DNA of 64,000 nucleotides. It comes from Pararheinheimera marina. Its GTDB lineage: Bacteria > Pseudomonadota > Gammaproteobacteria > Enterobacterales > Alteromonadaceae. Under the pieces are notes generated by a model, which saw only the letters and a list, made by a program, of their open reading frames with translations, was not told the DNA's origin and did not search any database. The position numbers were made by a program, and so were the translations under genes. Positions 24,691-33,267 of this stretch are shown here, one piece after another. Within the stretch, counting starts at the first letter, position 1, and each line of letters begins with the position of its first letter. The DNA lies in the NCBI RefSeq assembly GCF_042654345.1, contig NZ_JBHSGB010000014.1, forward strand, positions 55,485 to 119,484, read 5' to 3'.

Positions 24691-25296
24691 ATGTCTTTGT
24701 TTCGTCAACCTTTAATTTGTCTGTTTGCGCTAGCGCTGTTGTGCCTTTTATTACACCTGTTGTCAAGCGCGGCCACTGACTGGCTGAATTATCAACGCGC
24801 CGAACCGCTGCAGCTGTGGCGTTTCTGGACCGCGCATTTGCTGCACAGTAATTTCTGGCATCTGGCGATGAATCTGGCCGGTCTGGCGGTGATTTTTTAC
24901 CTGCACCAGATGCACTACAGGCCAAAACAGCTGCTGCAGTTTTTTCTGCTGTCAGCCGCCCTGCTAAGCGCTGCACTCTATGTATTCAGTCCGGATATTC
25001 ATAGTTATGTCGGCTTGTCCGGCCTGCTGCATGCACTGCTGGCGTTTGGCGCCGTACGCGACCTGCAGCAGCGCTGGTACTCTGGTGGCTTAATACTGCT
25101 GGGCCTTGCCGCAAAAGTGGCTTACGAACAACTGGTTGGCGCCGACCCTGCGCTGGCGGCGCTGATTGACGCCAGGGTTGCGGTGGACGCGCACGCGTAT
25201 GGGTCAGTCATTGGGGTGCTGCTGGCGTTTTTACTGCCCAATTATGGGGCGCAGGGCGATTCAGCCAAAGCGGAGAAAAAATCCGGTTCGGCCTGA
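24691..25296 (+). CDS. rrtA: Rhombosortase (rhomboid-like membrane serine protease)
   Basis: An integral membrane protein of about 201 residues with several helices and rhomboid landmarks: W-R-F-W-T-A-H-L-L-H-S-N-F-W-H-L-A-M-N-L (L1 loop and TM2), Y-V-G-L-S-G-L-L-H-A (catalytic serine in G-x-S-G) and A-H-A-Y-G-S-V-I-G with the catalytic histidine. This pattern fits rhombosortases, which process GlyGly-CTERM proteins at the cell surface. Start is uncertain: 24691, 24661 and the distant 24532 are in frame. The last 55 bp overlap, tail to tail, a gene on the other strand. No GlyGly-CTERM substrate is encoded in the window. Confidence 0.8.
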   Translation: MSLFRQPLICLFALALLCLLLHLLSSAATDWLNYQRAEPLQLWRFWTAHLLHSNFWHLAMNLAGLAVIFYLHQMHYRPKQLLQFFLLSAALLSAALYVFSPDIHSYVGLSGLLHALLAFGAVRDLQQRWYSGGLILLGLAAKVAYEQLVGADPALAALIDARVAVDAHAYGSVIGVLLAFLLPNYGAQGDSAKAEKKSGSA

Positions 25297-25946
25297 AAGC
25301 TCAGCACCTTTCCAGTCAGTGGATGGGTGAAACTTAACGACCAGGCGTGCAGCATTAAACGGCTGGCCTGCTGCTTGGACTCTGGGTCGGCATAAAACGG
25401 GTCGCCCAGGATCGCATGCCCCAGCGCCTTCATATGCAAACGCAGCTGATGTGAGCGACCAGTGACCGGCTCCAGTTCCACTAAGCTCGCCTGATGCTCT
25501 GGTAAGGTTTGCAGCAGGCGGTAATTGGTCTGACTCGCCTTGCCGTTTGGGTCGACTTTATACAGCGGTCGGTGCTCTGGGTCAGGTGCCAGGGCGGCAT
25601 TCACCTGGCCCGAGCTCTGGCTTAGCTCGCCAGCAACAACCGCCTGATACAGCTTTTTGGTCTGGCGCTGCTGAAACTGAATACTGATTGCCGACAAGGC
25701 CTTTTTGGTCAGCGGCAGGACCAGCAAACCAGAGGTATCGTAATCCAGCCGGTGCACTATGCTGGCGGTTGGAAACTCTTGTTGCACCCGGGACAACAGA
25801 CAATCGCGGTTAGCAGGATGGCGGCCAGGTACCGTCAGCAGACGCGCCGGCTTATTCACTACCAACAGCTGTTCATCCTGATACAGCAGCTGCCAGGCGT
25901 CTGTGGTTGGGGTCAGTACGGCTAATTCATCAAACGAGTCTGTCAT
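25242..25946 (-). CDS. RluA-family pseudouridine synthase (paralogue 1)
   Basis: A protein of about 234 residues, catalytic domain only, with no S4 RNA-binding domain. Motif I is V-H-R-L-D-Y-D-T-S-G, containing the catalytic aspartate; motif II is G-R-S-H-Q-L-R-L-H-M, followed by L-G-D-P-F-Y-A. It would isomerise a uridine in rRNA or tRNA. The start at 25946 (MTDSFDEL) is chosen because upstream in-frame codons enter the divergent gene's region. It is divergent from a close paralogue starting at 25989, and its 3' end overlaps rrtA by 55 bp. Confidence 0.9.
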   Translation of the reverse strand: MTDSFDELAVLTPTTDAWQLLYQDEQLLVVNKPARLLTVPGRHPANRDCLLSRVQQEFPTASIVHRLDYDTSGLLVLPLTKKALSAISIQFQQRQTKKLYQAVVAGELSQSSGQVNAALAPDPEHRPLYKVDPNGKASQTNYRLLQTLPEHQASLVELEPVTGRSHQLRLHMKALGHAILGDPFYADPESKQQASRLMLHAWSLSFTHPLTGKVLSFQAEPDFFSALAESPCAP

Positions 25947-25988
25947 ATCAATTAGTTGCATCAGGCTGCATACAAAAGGCTGGCTATT

Positions 25989-26687
25989 ATGCCAGAATTG
26001 GCAACTAAACCAACCAGCCCAAAGCGACCCATGCACAGGCCCTTTATTTATCAGCCGCCAAACGACCCGCTGGATATTCTGTACCAGGACAAAGATATTG
26101 TGGTGTTGAATAAACCCAGTGGTCTGTTAACCAACCCAGGACGTGGCCCCGACTACCAGGATTCGCTGCTAAGCCGTGTCTTGCTGCAGTTTCCAACCGC
26201 GCAGCTGGTGCACCGGCTGGATTGTGCCACTTCTGGCCTGGTGGTCTTTGCGCTGCGACGTAAAGCCGAAGCGGCCTTGAAACAACAATTTGCCACCCGC
26301 TCGGTGCGCAAGACTTACCGCGCCAGGGTGTGGGGCCAGATAGCCGAACATGGCAAAGTGGACGCCCCGCTGATTGCCGACAGCACTCAACCGCCGCTGC
26401 AAAAGATTTGTCACAGCACAGGCAAAAGTGCACTGACCTTTTTTCAGCGCTTAAGTCAGGATGAGCACAGCAGTCTGGTGGAATTGCGTCCGGTAACCGG
26501 CCGCTCGCATCAGCTGCGGGTGCATATGCTGAGCCTGGGCCATCCCATTCTGGGCGATGCCTTTTACGCTCATGATGACGCCTTTGCGGCCGCGCCACGT
26601 TTATTACTGCAGGCACAATGCCTGGAGCTGTACCAGCCCTACTCGTCCCAGTTACTGCGCTTCGAACTGGAACCGGACTTCGACTGA
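25989..26687 (+). CDS. rluA: RluA-family pseudouridine synthase (paralogue 2, RluA-like)
   Basis: A protein of about 232 residues very similar in layout to E. coli RluA: P-L-D-I-L-Y-Q-D-K-D-I-V-V-L-N-K-P-S-G-L-L, then V-H-R-L-D-C-A-T-S-G with the catalytic aspartate, W-G (R-V-W-G), C-H-S-T-G-K-S-A, and G-R-S-H-Q-L-R-V-H-M-L-S-L-G-H-P-I-L-G-D. RluA modifies 23S rRNA U746 and tRNA U32, which is a plausible but unproven role here. The start at 25989 has AAGG about 10 nt upstream; 26031 is an alternative. It shares a 42-bp start-to-start region with the paralogue on the other strand. Confidence 0.85.
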   Translation: MPELATKPTSPKRPMHRPFIYQPPNDPLDILYQDKDIVVLNKPSGLLTNPGRGPDYQDSLLSRVLLQFPTAQLVHRLDCATSGLVVFALRRKAEAALKQQFATRSVRKTYRARVWGQIAEHGKVDAPLIADSTQPPLQKICHSTGKSALTFFQRLSQDEHSSLVELRPVTGRSHQLRVHMLSLGHPILGDAFYAHDDAFAAAPRLLLQAQCLELYQPYSSQLLRFELEPDFD

Positions 26688-26691
26688 CAAA

Positions 26692-26717
26692 AAGAAAAGG
26701 GCCTTGCGGCCCTTTTT
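26692..26717. terminator. Bidirectional terminator between convergent genes
   Basis: AAAAGGGCC pairs with GGCCCTTTT across TTGC, with A/T tracts on both sides. Confidence 0.85.
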
Positions 26718-26734
26718 GCTTTACGACGTCTCTT

Positions 26735-29188
26735 TTACAAGGTCTCTTCGAACAACTTCAGAATACGTTTGTATTCGTCCAGCCAGCTGGACGGTTGACG
26801 GAAACCATGCGGCTCCACCGGGTAAATCGCCGTTTCAAAGTTGGCATTTTCATGCTCGATCAGACGTTGCACCACGCGCACCACGTCCTGGAAGAACACG
26901 TTGTCATCCACCATTGGCGCGTTGATCAACAGCTTCGACTTCAGGCCTTCGGTAAAGTAAATCGGTGAACTGCGACGGTACGCAATAGGATCCACATCCG
27001 GCGTGTTCAGAATATTGGAGGTGTAGGGGTGGTTATAGTTCGCCCAGTCACTGACCGGGCGCAGCGCGGCACCGGCTTTAAACAGATCTGGCTGAGTAAA
27101 GAGTGCCATAAAGGTCATAAAACCGCCGTACGAACCGCCATAGGTGCCGACACGGGCGCGATCTACGTTGGCATTTTTCACCAGATAATCCACACCATCC
27201 ATCAAATCCTGCGTTTCCGGCGTGCCCATTTGACGGTAAATGGCGGTACGCCAGTCACGGCCGTAACCTTTTGATGCCCGGTAATCCATATCCAGCACCA
27301 CGTAGCCTTTTTGCAGCAACAGGTTATGGAAGAAGTATTCGCGGAAATAACCTGACCAGCCCAAATCGCTATTCTGCAGGTAGCCGGCACCATGGTTAAA
27401 GATCACCGCGCGGCGTTTTTCGCCCTGCTGATAATCTTTTGGCAGATAAAGTTTGGCGAATACCGGCTGTTTGCCATGGCTGGATGGCACAGCAACCACC
27501 TGAGGCGCCGCCCAGTTCACCGCTTTAAACGCAGCTGTGGTGGTGTTAGTTAACCGACTGGCGGCCGCTTTTGGCTTGTTGTCCATCAGGTACAACTCTG
27601 GCGGCGTCACCGAGTTTGACCAGGTCAGCAGTAGTTTGCTTTCATCCGGTGATAACTGGAAATCAGCCGAACCTTTTAGTGCCGTCATCTGCTCCAGTTG
27701 ACCCGATTTCAAACCAACCCGGTACACTTCGTAAATACCAGGGTGACTGACATTGCCTTTGAAATACACGTACTGATCGTTTTTGCTCAGTACGGGGCTG
27801 CTGACCTCAAAGGTACCAGCCGTCAGTTTCTTCGCTTTGCCATCCACAGGCTTCAGGTACAAATGGGCATAGCCTGACTCTTCAGACAAGAAATACAGGC
27901 TACTGTCATTGTGTAACCAGCCGAAGTCGTTGAAGCTGTAATTGACCCAGGCGTCGTCATGCAAGCGGTGCTGGTTGACCAGACGTTTGTTGGCAAAGTC
28001 CACAGTAGCCAGCCAACGGTCTTTGTTGTCCCAGGCTTTGAGCATCACAGCAACCTGCTTGCCACTCTGATGCCATTGAATAGCGCCGTTAGCCCAGCTC
28101 CAGTCGTTCATCAGCGCGATAGCACGTGGTGCCTTTTTCGATTCGTACTTTTTACCTTCGGCTTTGGCGTTTTCCGCTTTGACGCTGGCCAGTACGTCTT
28201 CATCAAAACCTGGCAGGCTGTCGTATTTCAGCTCTGTCACTTCGCCCGAGATCAGGTCTACCAGCATTAACTGCTGCGATTGCGGTTTTTGATCCGCTAC
28301 TCGGCGGCGAGCTGGCTGAGCGGCAATACCACCAGATGCGGTGATGTAGTTTGGCATAATGTCTTTATCGTCACGCCAGGACGATTTATCGGCCAGTGCC
28401 ACCAGTAGTTTGTCAGCGCTCGGTGACAGCACGGCGCTGGCAATACGTTTGTCTTTGTCCAGGTAAATAGCTTGCGGCGCCAGCGTTGCATTTTGCTTGG
28501 CCAGCAATTGCTGCTGATCGAACTTGTCTTTGGCGTTCTGGTGTTCAAGCGCGATAAATTGGATCAGCTTGTGCTGCTCCTGCGCCATATAGTTTTTGGC
28601 AACTTCCGGCGCTTTAGGCGCATCGGCGTTTTTCAGGCTGACGAGCTCAGTTAAAGCGCCGCTGGTTAAATCCAGCGCCTGAAAGGTCCAGCCCTGACGG
28701 AACACCAGCCGGTTGTCAGCCAGGAACATCACGTCTTCTGCCGCTGTGGAGCTACGAGTCACCTGGCTGAGCTGGCCTTGTTTCAGCACAAAGACGTTGC
28801 CTTCAAAGATCCAGGCTTTGCTGGTCCCGTCCGGGCTGGTGATCAGGTTGTTCGATCCCAACTGATGCCAGTTAGCCATCGGTACCAGCTCTGCCGCAGT
28901 ACCTGCAGCGGCTTGCTGGGAATACCAATCGCGAATTTCTGAGCCTTCACGTTTTTGTTGGTAATACAGACGACTGCCATCTGCGCTGAAAAATACGTTC
29001 TCGACAGCACGCTGAACCCAATCCGGATGCGCCATCGCCTGCTCAATGGTCAGGCCGGTTGGGCCGGGTTGCGGTTGCTGCGCCACAGACACAGGCGCCA
29101 GTTGGTAGGTCTGAGGTTCGCCGGCCTGGACCGGGCTTTGTAGTGCGGCAGCCAGTAAGGCAGCCAATAACCAAGGTTTTGTTTTCAT
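26735..29188 (-). CDS. Secreted S9 family dipeptidyl-peptidase-like peptidase
   Basis: An 817-residue enzyme with a signal peptide (about 22 residues, ending P-V-Q-A), a long beta-propeller region and a C-terminal hydrolase domain. The nucleophile is Ser686 (G-G-S-Y-G-G), the acid Asp761 (M-V-D-D-N-V) and the base His794 (E-P-H-G-F). The D-D-N-V element resembles dipeptidyl-peptidase IV members. The sequence before it is I-N-A-P-M where other family members usually have H-G. It is the second S9 enzyme in the window (compare 530-2551) and both are single-gene units, consistent with a proteolytic, peptide-consuming lifestyle. Confidence 0.9.
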   Translation of the reverse strand: MKTKPWLLAALLAAALQSPVQAGEPQTYQLAPVSVAQQPQPGPTGLTIEQAMAHPDWVQRAVENVFFSADGSRLYYQQKREGSEIRDWYSQQAAAGTAAELVPMANWHQLGSNNLITSPDGTSKAWIFEGNVFVLKQGQLSQVTRSSTAAEDVMFLADNRLVFRQGWTFQALDLTSGALTELVSLKNADAPKAPEVAKNYMAQEQHKLIQFIALEHQNAKDKFDQQQLLAKQNATLAPQAIYLDKDKRIASAVLSPSADKLLVALADKSSWRDDKDIMPNYITASGGIAAQPARRRVADQKPQSQQLMLVDLISGEVTELKYDSLPGFDEDVLASVKAENAKAEGKKYESKKAPRAIALMNDWSWANGAIQWHQSGKQVAVMLKAWDNKDRWLATVDFANKRLVNQHRLHDDAWVNYSFNDFGWLHNDSSLYFLSEESGYAHLYLKPVDGKAKKLTAGTFEVSSPVLSKNDQYVYFKGNVSHPGIYEVYRVGLKSGQLEQMTALKGSADFQLSPDESKLLLTWSNSVTPPELYLMDNKPKAAASRLTNTTTAAFKAVNWAAPQVVAVPSSHGKQPVFAKLYLPKDYQQGEKRRAVIFNHGAGYLQNSDLGWSGYFREYFFHNLLLQKGYVVLDMDYRASKGYGRDWRTAIYRQMGTPETQDLMDGVDYLVKNANVDRARVGTYGGSYGGFMTFMALFTQPDLFKAGAALRPVSDWANYNHPYTSNILNTPDVDPIAYRRSSPIYFTEGLKSKLLINAPMVDDNVFFQDVVRVVQRLIEHENANFETAIYPVEPHGFRQPSSWLDEYKRILKLFEETL

Positions 29189-29310
29189 TCTGTTGTTCTT
29201 ATCTGTTGTAACCAGCGTCTTTTATACAAAGAAAATGACGGTGGGCCAAGTGCTGCGGTGTAGCCATGGGATTAACAGGAGCCAATGGGCGACAAGCGGA
29301 AGCTGCAAAC

Positions 29311-29335
29311 AAAAAAAGCCACCCGAAGGTGGCTT
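29311..29335 (-). terminator. Terminator of azoR
   Basis: An 8-bp stem (29316-29323 with 29328-29335), CGAA loop (TTCG on the minus strand), then seven T on the minus strand. Confidence 0.8.
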
Positions 29336-29391
29336 ACAAGGAGTGCTGCATCAATGCAGACAGGAACAAGAAGGGTAAAGCTCAGTGCAGC

Positions 29392-29997
29392 TTATGCCGC
29401 CACTGATGGCGCTAACTCAGCCAGACGGGCTTTGGCCGCAGCCAGTGCTTTTTCTGCGCTTTCCGGCCCCATATTCAGGCCTTCAGCGTAGACAAAGTGA
29501 ACATCTTTCAGACCAATGAAGTTCAGGAAACTTTGTACAAATGGCGTCTGAGAGTCAGCAGAAGTACCTTGGTACAGACCACCACGGGTCGCCAGTACAA
29601 TCACTGGTTTATCATCCAATAAACCGACCGGGCCGGTTTCGGTGTATTTGAAAGTGATACCCGCACGGGCCAGGCGGTCAAAATAAGCTTTTAACTGGCT
29701 TGGAATGCCAAAGTTGTACATGGGTACGCCAATCACAATGGCGTCCGCCTTTTTCACTTGAGCAATGGCGTTGTCAGACAAGGCAGCCAGAGCTTTTTGC
29801 TCCGGGGTGCGGTCTGACTCAGGTGTCATCCATGCACCGATTTCGGCCATCGCCAGGTGTGGGTAGCTGTCTTGTGCCACGTCCAGCGTCTCCAGACTGA
29901 AACCAGCAGGTAATTGCTGCAGGAACTGCTGAGACAGTTGGGTGGATTGACCTTTGTCGCCGCTGATTGAACTATTGATTACCAGAATGTGTGCCAT
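29392..29997 (-). CDS. azoR: FMN-dependent NADH azoreductase
   Basis: A 201-residue flavodoxin-fold quinone/azo reductase. Features include I-L-V-I-N-S-S-I-S-G-D-K-G-Q-S (FMN phosphate loop), P-M-Y-N-F-G-I-P-S-Q-L-K-A-Y-F-D (FMN-binding and dimer segment) and A-T-R-G-G-L-Y-Q-G. The family reduces quinones and azo dyes with NADH and is thought to protect against thiol or electrophile stress. Monocistronic, with a T-tailed terminator downstream and the terminator of the fusion gene upstream. No regulator lies beside it. Confidence 0.93.
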   Translation of the reverse strand: MAHILVINSSISGDKGQSTQLSQQFLQQLPAGFSLETLDVAQDSYPHLAMAEIGAWMTPESDRTPEQKALAALSDNAIAQVKKADAIVIGVPMYNFGIPSQLKAYFDRLARAGITFKYTETGPVGLLDDKPVIVLATRGGLYQGTSADSQTPFVQSFLNFIGLKDVHFVYAEGLNMGPESAEKALAAAKARLAELAPSVAA

Positions 29998-30094
29998 GTT
30001 TTACGCTCCTCTGAGTTGATAGGCACAGATTAACTCGTATTTTTTAGATAAAAAATCAGAATAAAACGCTAAATTAGTTCGATTTATTCGAATG

Positions 30095-30125
30095 AAAAAC
30101 AGCCAGTGCAAGCACTGCCTGTTTT
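30095..30125 (-). terminator. Terminator of the desulfurase fusion gene
   Basis: On the minus strand AACAG-G-CAGTGC pairs with GCACTG-G-CTGTT around a 2-nt loop (one mismatch), followed by TTTTT. Confidence 0.7.
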
Positions 30126-30157
30126 CTCTGTTAAGACATACGACGCTAAGAAGAGGG

Positions 30158-32395
30158 TCAGGCTAACAACGCTACGCCGCCTTTGAGGTTATAGACCTGC
30201 TGATAGCCAGCCCGGGCCAACACTCTGGCCGCCAGCAAGCTGCGGTTGCCGGAGCGGCAGACCAGTAAAATAGCCTGTTGGGTAGTCAACTGACCTTCAC
30301 TTAAACGCTGCACCAGACCTGATAAAGGCACGTGTTCAATCCTATGGTCAGGAATATAGTTCTCCAGCGCACCGGCCACTTGCTCGTAGGTTTCCCGCAC
30401 ATCCCAGATCTGCAGTGTTTTTTGCTGCTGCAGCAGCGCCTGCAATTCGTGATGGCTAATAAGCGCCTTGGCGTCTGACGCACTGACCTCGACCACACCG
30501 CAAAAGTGTTTTTGCTGCTGTTTCAGCCACTCATGTTGTGCCAACAACTGCTCTGTCCAGCTGTTACAACAATCCGGTTGCTGCAACAGACTTTGCAACA
30601 CAGGTTGTTCCTGCAGTACCAAGTCCCAGCGGGTAAAAAAGCGCTGGGCATAATCATGGCTGGACAACACCAGGCTGTGCGGCGCTAAGCGTTGCTGCAA
30701 ACGTTGCAGGCTCTGCACAAAAGCCTGGCTGTCGGCTCCGGGTAAATCCAGCCGGCCTGTGCCACCGGGTAAAATAAAATCACCGGTAAAGGCAAATTTC
30801 TGCACGTCGTCTTCGGTCACCAGCACTGTCACTGCTTCCGGGCTGTGGCCCGGTGTTGGCACACGGCTGAGCTGATAACGCCCGCACTGCACCTGCGCTT
30901 GTTGTTCCGGCCAGCCCAGCACATCCACACTGTCAGCACTGCAGAAATTGGCAAGCAAGGCGCACAATTCTGGCCTGGCTGAATGGTGGTCTTTGTGTAA
31001 ATGGGTGTCCAGAATAGCGATCACCTTCAGCTGATGGCCCTGCACCAGCTGTGCAATGCGGCTGGCCAGGCTCTGCACCGGGTCAATCACCACCAGACAT
31101 TTGGCTTTGGCGTCCACCAACAGGTAACTGCATAAGTCTTCGTGTTTTAACTGGATTAAACCGTCAATAGGTTGCAAGTCAGTGCTTTGGGCATCGCTGA
31201 GCACCAGGCAGCAGCTGTCCACTACAGCTTTTAGCGAACGGATCCGCTCACAGGCGGCGGTGCATTCCTCTGCCGTCATCGCTGGACCAAAAGACAAACG
31301 CACCGCACCTTGGGAGCGCCAGAGTTCCAGTCCCATAGCATTGAGGACAAAACTGCTGGGGATCTTTGAACTGCAGGCAGAACCGGCACTGACACGAATG
31401 GCTGCTGCGTCAAATAGATCCAGAATGTCTTTACTGGCAAAACCTGGTACGGAAAAATTCAGCGTGGTGGGCACCACATAAGGCGCATCGCTGTTCAGCA
31501 CCAGCTGTGGAAATACCGTTTTTAACGCCGCCAATAACTCACTGCGGTACTGCCACAAGCTGTCACTGCCTACAAAGTCAGAGTGTTCTTTGGCCAGCAG
31601 CTGGCGAAACACCGCATTTAATGCCGCAATACCCGGCAGGTTCTCGGTGCCAGAGCGCAAACCCGCTTCCTGACCACCACCGGCCATCAGGGGCACATAA
31701 GGAGCGCCACTGCGCGTATACAAAAAACCAATACCTTTGGGCGCATACAGCTTGTGACCACTAAAAGGCGCGTAATCCACCCGCAATGACTCCAGTTGCA
31801 ACGCAGTTTTACCAAGCGCCTGCACACAGTCCACCAGCCATAAAGGCTGATGCGAGCCGCCCTTTATCAACGCCGACAATGCGACCAGGTCTTGTGCAAC
31901 GCCAGTTTCGTTATTGACCGCCATGGTACAGACCAGTGCACAACGCGGCAGATGCTCGCGGATAAAGGCCTGATCCAGCAGACCATGCTGGTCAACCGGG
32001 ATGGCTTTGATTTCTGCATTGAGCCCCAACAACTGGTTCCAGTGCTCCAGGCTTTGCGGCACCGCTTTGTGTTCTGTGGCGCCATATAGCAACAACACCG
32101 GCTGATCAGCAGCTGCAGCCCGCGCAGCGGTCAGTGCCGATAACACCGCTACCTGAATACCTTCAGTGGCACCTGACGTAAAAATAATATCGCCCTGCCC
32201 GGCTCCAATCAGTTCACGCGCCAGTTGCCGGGTTTGTTCCAGCTGTACTTTGGCTTTGATGCCTGTGGCATGGCTGGAACTTGGATTGCCGAAACTTTGC
32301 TGCATCGCATATTGAGCTGCAGTAGCGGCGCAAGCTAATACGGGGGTGGTGGCATTGTGATCCAGATAAATTTCCGGATTAGGTAGAGCGGACAT
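30158..32395 (-). CDS. Three-domain fusion: cysteine desulfurase + persulfide-dioxygenase-like metallo-beta-lactamase + rhodanese
   Basis: A single uninterrupted frame of about 745 residues. Residues ~1-390 form a NifS/IscS-like desulfurase with the PLP lysine at 215 (F-S-G-H-K) and active cysteine at 341 (G-S-A-C-S-S). Residues ~405-600 form a metallo-beta-lactamase domain with T-H-L-H-K-D-H (465-470), T-P-G-H (517), T-G-D (539), the ETHE1-like G-T-G-R-L-D and S-S-H-D-Y (580). Residues ~645-745 form a rhodanese with active cysteine 713 in C-R-S-G-N-R-S. All three sites look intact. Domains 2+3 match the CstB plan of persulfide detoxification. The role is inferred: cysteine sulfur released as persulfide, oxidised and relayed. 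ATG at 32395 has AAGG 8 nt upstream; a GTG three codons earlier is also possible. Standing alone, it has its own terminator and a repeat-rich upstream region. Confidence 0.9.
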   Translation of the reverse strand: MSALPNPEIYLDHNATTPVLACAATAAQYAMQQSFGNPSSSHATGIKAKVQLEQTRQLARELIGAGQGDIIFTSGATEGIQVAVLSALTAARAAAADQPVLLLYGATEHKAVPQSLEHWNQLLGLNAEIKAIPVDQHGLLDQAFIREHLPRCALVCTMAVNNETGVAQDLVALSALIKGGSHQPLWLVDCVQALGKTALQLESLRVDYAPFSGHKLYAPKGIGFLYTRSGAPYVPLMAGGGQEAGLRSGTENLPGIAALNAVFRQLLAKEHSDFVGSDSLWQYRSELLAALKTVFPQLVLNSDAPYVVPTTLNFSVPGFASKDILDLFDAAAIRVSAGSACSSKIPSSFVLNAMGLELWRSQGAVRLSFGPAMTAEECTAACERIRSLKAVVDSCCLVLSDAQSTDLQPIDGLIQLKHEDLCSYLLVDAKAKCLVVIDPVQSLASRIAQLVQGHQLKVIAILDTHLHKDHHSARPELCALLANFCSADSVDVLGWPEQQAQVQCGRYQLSRVPTPGHSPEAVTVLVTEDDVQKFAFTGDFILPGGTGRLDLPGADSQAFVQSLQRLQQRLAPHSLVLSSHDYAQRFFTRWDLVLQEQPVLQSLLQQPDCCNSWTEQLLAQHEWLKQQQKHFCGVVEVSASDAKALISHHELQALLQQQKTLQIWDVRETYEQVAGALENYIPDHRIEHVPLSGLVQRLSEGQLTTQQAILLVCRSGNRSLLAARVLARAGYQQVYNLKGGVALLA

Positions 32396-32411
32396 TCTCG
32401 GCACCTTATTT

Positions 32412-32447
32412 TATAACTGATATAACTTAGTGTTATATGGATATAAC
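32412..32447. promoter_or_regulatory. Phased TATAAC repeats upstream of the fusion gene
   Basis: TATAAC occurs at 32412, 32421 and 32442 and inverted (GTTATA) at 32432, so half-sites fall every 9-11 bp, one per helical turn. The middle pair makes a dyad, TATAAC-ttagt-GTTATA. The stretch begins 17 bp upstream of the ATG. It may be an operator, or partly promoter -10 elements; the binding protein is unknown. Confidence 0.5.
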
Positions 32448-32506
32448 AAGAATAATAAACCAGAGCCAAAACGAAGGACAAGCGAAAAAAACAGCATGGT
32501 TCAGCT

Positions 32507-32533
32507 AAAAAAAAACCGCCAGTACGGCGGTTT
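32507..32533 (-). terminator. Terminator of fadR
   Basis: AAACCGCC pairs with GGCGGTTT across AGTAC; nine T follow on the minus strand. Confidence 0.85.
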
Positions 32534-32547
32534 GTTGTTTTGTGGTG

Positions 32548-33267
32548 TTATTCCACCAAATCTTTTGGAATTTGTGAGCGCAGTCCAGACCAGATAATGC
32601 CACTCTCTTTGCCGTATTTACGCACAGCAAACACCACTTCATCGTGTTTACCTGCTTCTGCGTACAGTTTTAATTGCTTGTAATACTGACGAGCCAGCTC
32701 ACGGGCTTCCGGATTGGAAAAGTAAAAACGGGCAATCTTGTTGTACAGACCACGGAAGCCGTTCAGGATCAGCACATAAATGCGGTTGGACGAATGCAGC
32801 GCCAGCTCGTGGTTCAGGTTGTAATCGAACTCAGCGAAGGCTTCGGGTGTATCTTCCAGCTGCTCTGCTGCAGATAACGCAGCGATAACCTGGTCTTTGT
32901 GGGTTTTCACCGCGCCACGGATATAAATGGCGCTGATGTTAGTGCGGGCCGACAGCAACTCGTTGACCAGATCAGGCATCTGATCTTCGTCCAGCCGGGC
33001 CAGCGTTTCCAGAATATTCAGACCTGAAGTTTCCCAGAAATTATTTACTTTGGTTGGTTTGCCATGCTGGATAGTCAGCCAGCCGTCACGGGCAAGACGT
33101 TGCAGCACTTCACGTAAGGTGGTGCGGGTGACGCCTATCAATTCAGACAATTCACGCTCTGCCGGCAAAATTGAACCAGGGGCGAACTTTCCGTTCCAGA
33201 TCGACTCCACGATATATTCTTCGGCAAAACCCGCCGGGCTTTGAGCTTTAATCAGATTCATAGTCAT
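32548..33267 (-). CDS. fadR: Fatty acid metabolism regulator FadR (GntR family)
   Basis: A protein of about 239 residues nearly collinear with E. coli FadR. The N-terminal winged helix reads I-L-P-A-E-R-E-L-S-E-L-I-G-V-T-R-T-T-L-R, followed by G-W-L-T-I-Q-H-G-K-P-T and N-N-F-W-E-T-S-G-L-N-I-L; the C-terminal helical domain binds long-chain acyl-CoA. FadR represses fad genes and activates fab genes until acyl-CoA releases it from DNA. A FadR-like palindrome lies before fadI at 50641 in this window. Start is 33267 or 33261 (MNLIKAQ); neither has a strong Shine-Dalgarno. Divergent from dsbB. Confidence 0.95.
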   Translation of the reverse strand: MTMNLIKAQSPAGFAEEYIVESIWNGKFAPGSILPAERELSELIGVTRTTLREVLQRLARDGWLTIQHGKPTKVNNFWETSGLNILETLARLDEDQMPDLVNELLSARTNISAIYIRGAVKTHKDQVIAALSAAEQLEDTPEAFAEFDYNLNHELALHSSNRIYVLILNGFRGLYNKIARFYFSNPEARELARQYYKQLKLYAEAGKHDEVVFAVRKYGKESGIIWSGLRSQIPKDLVE

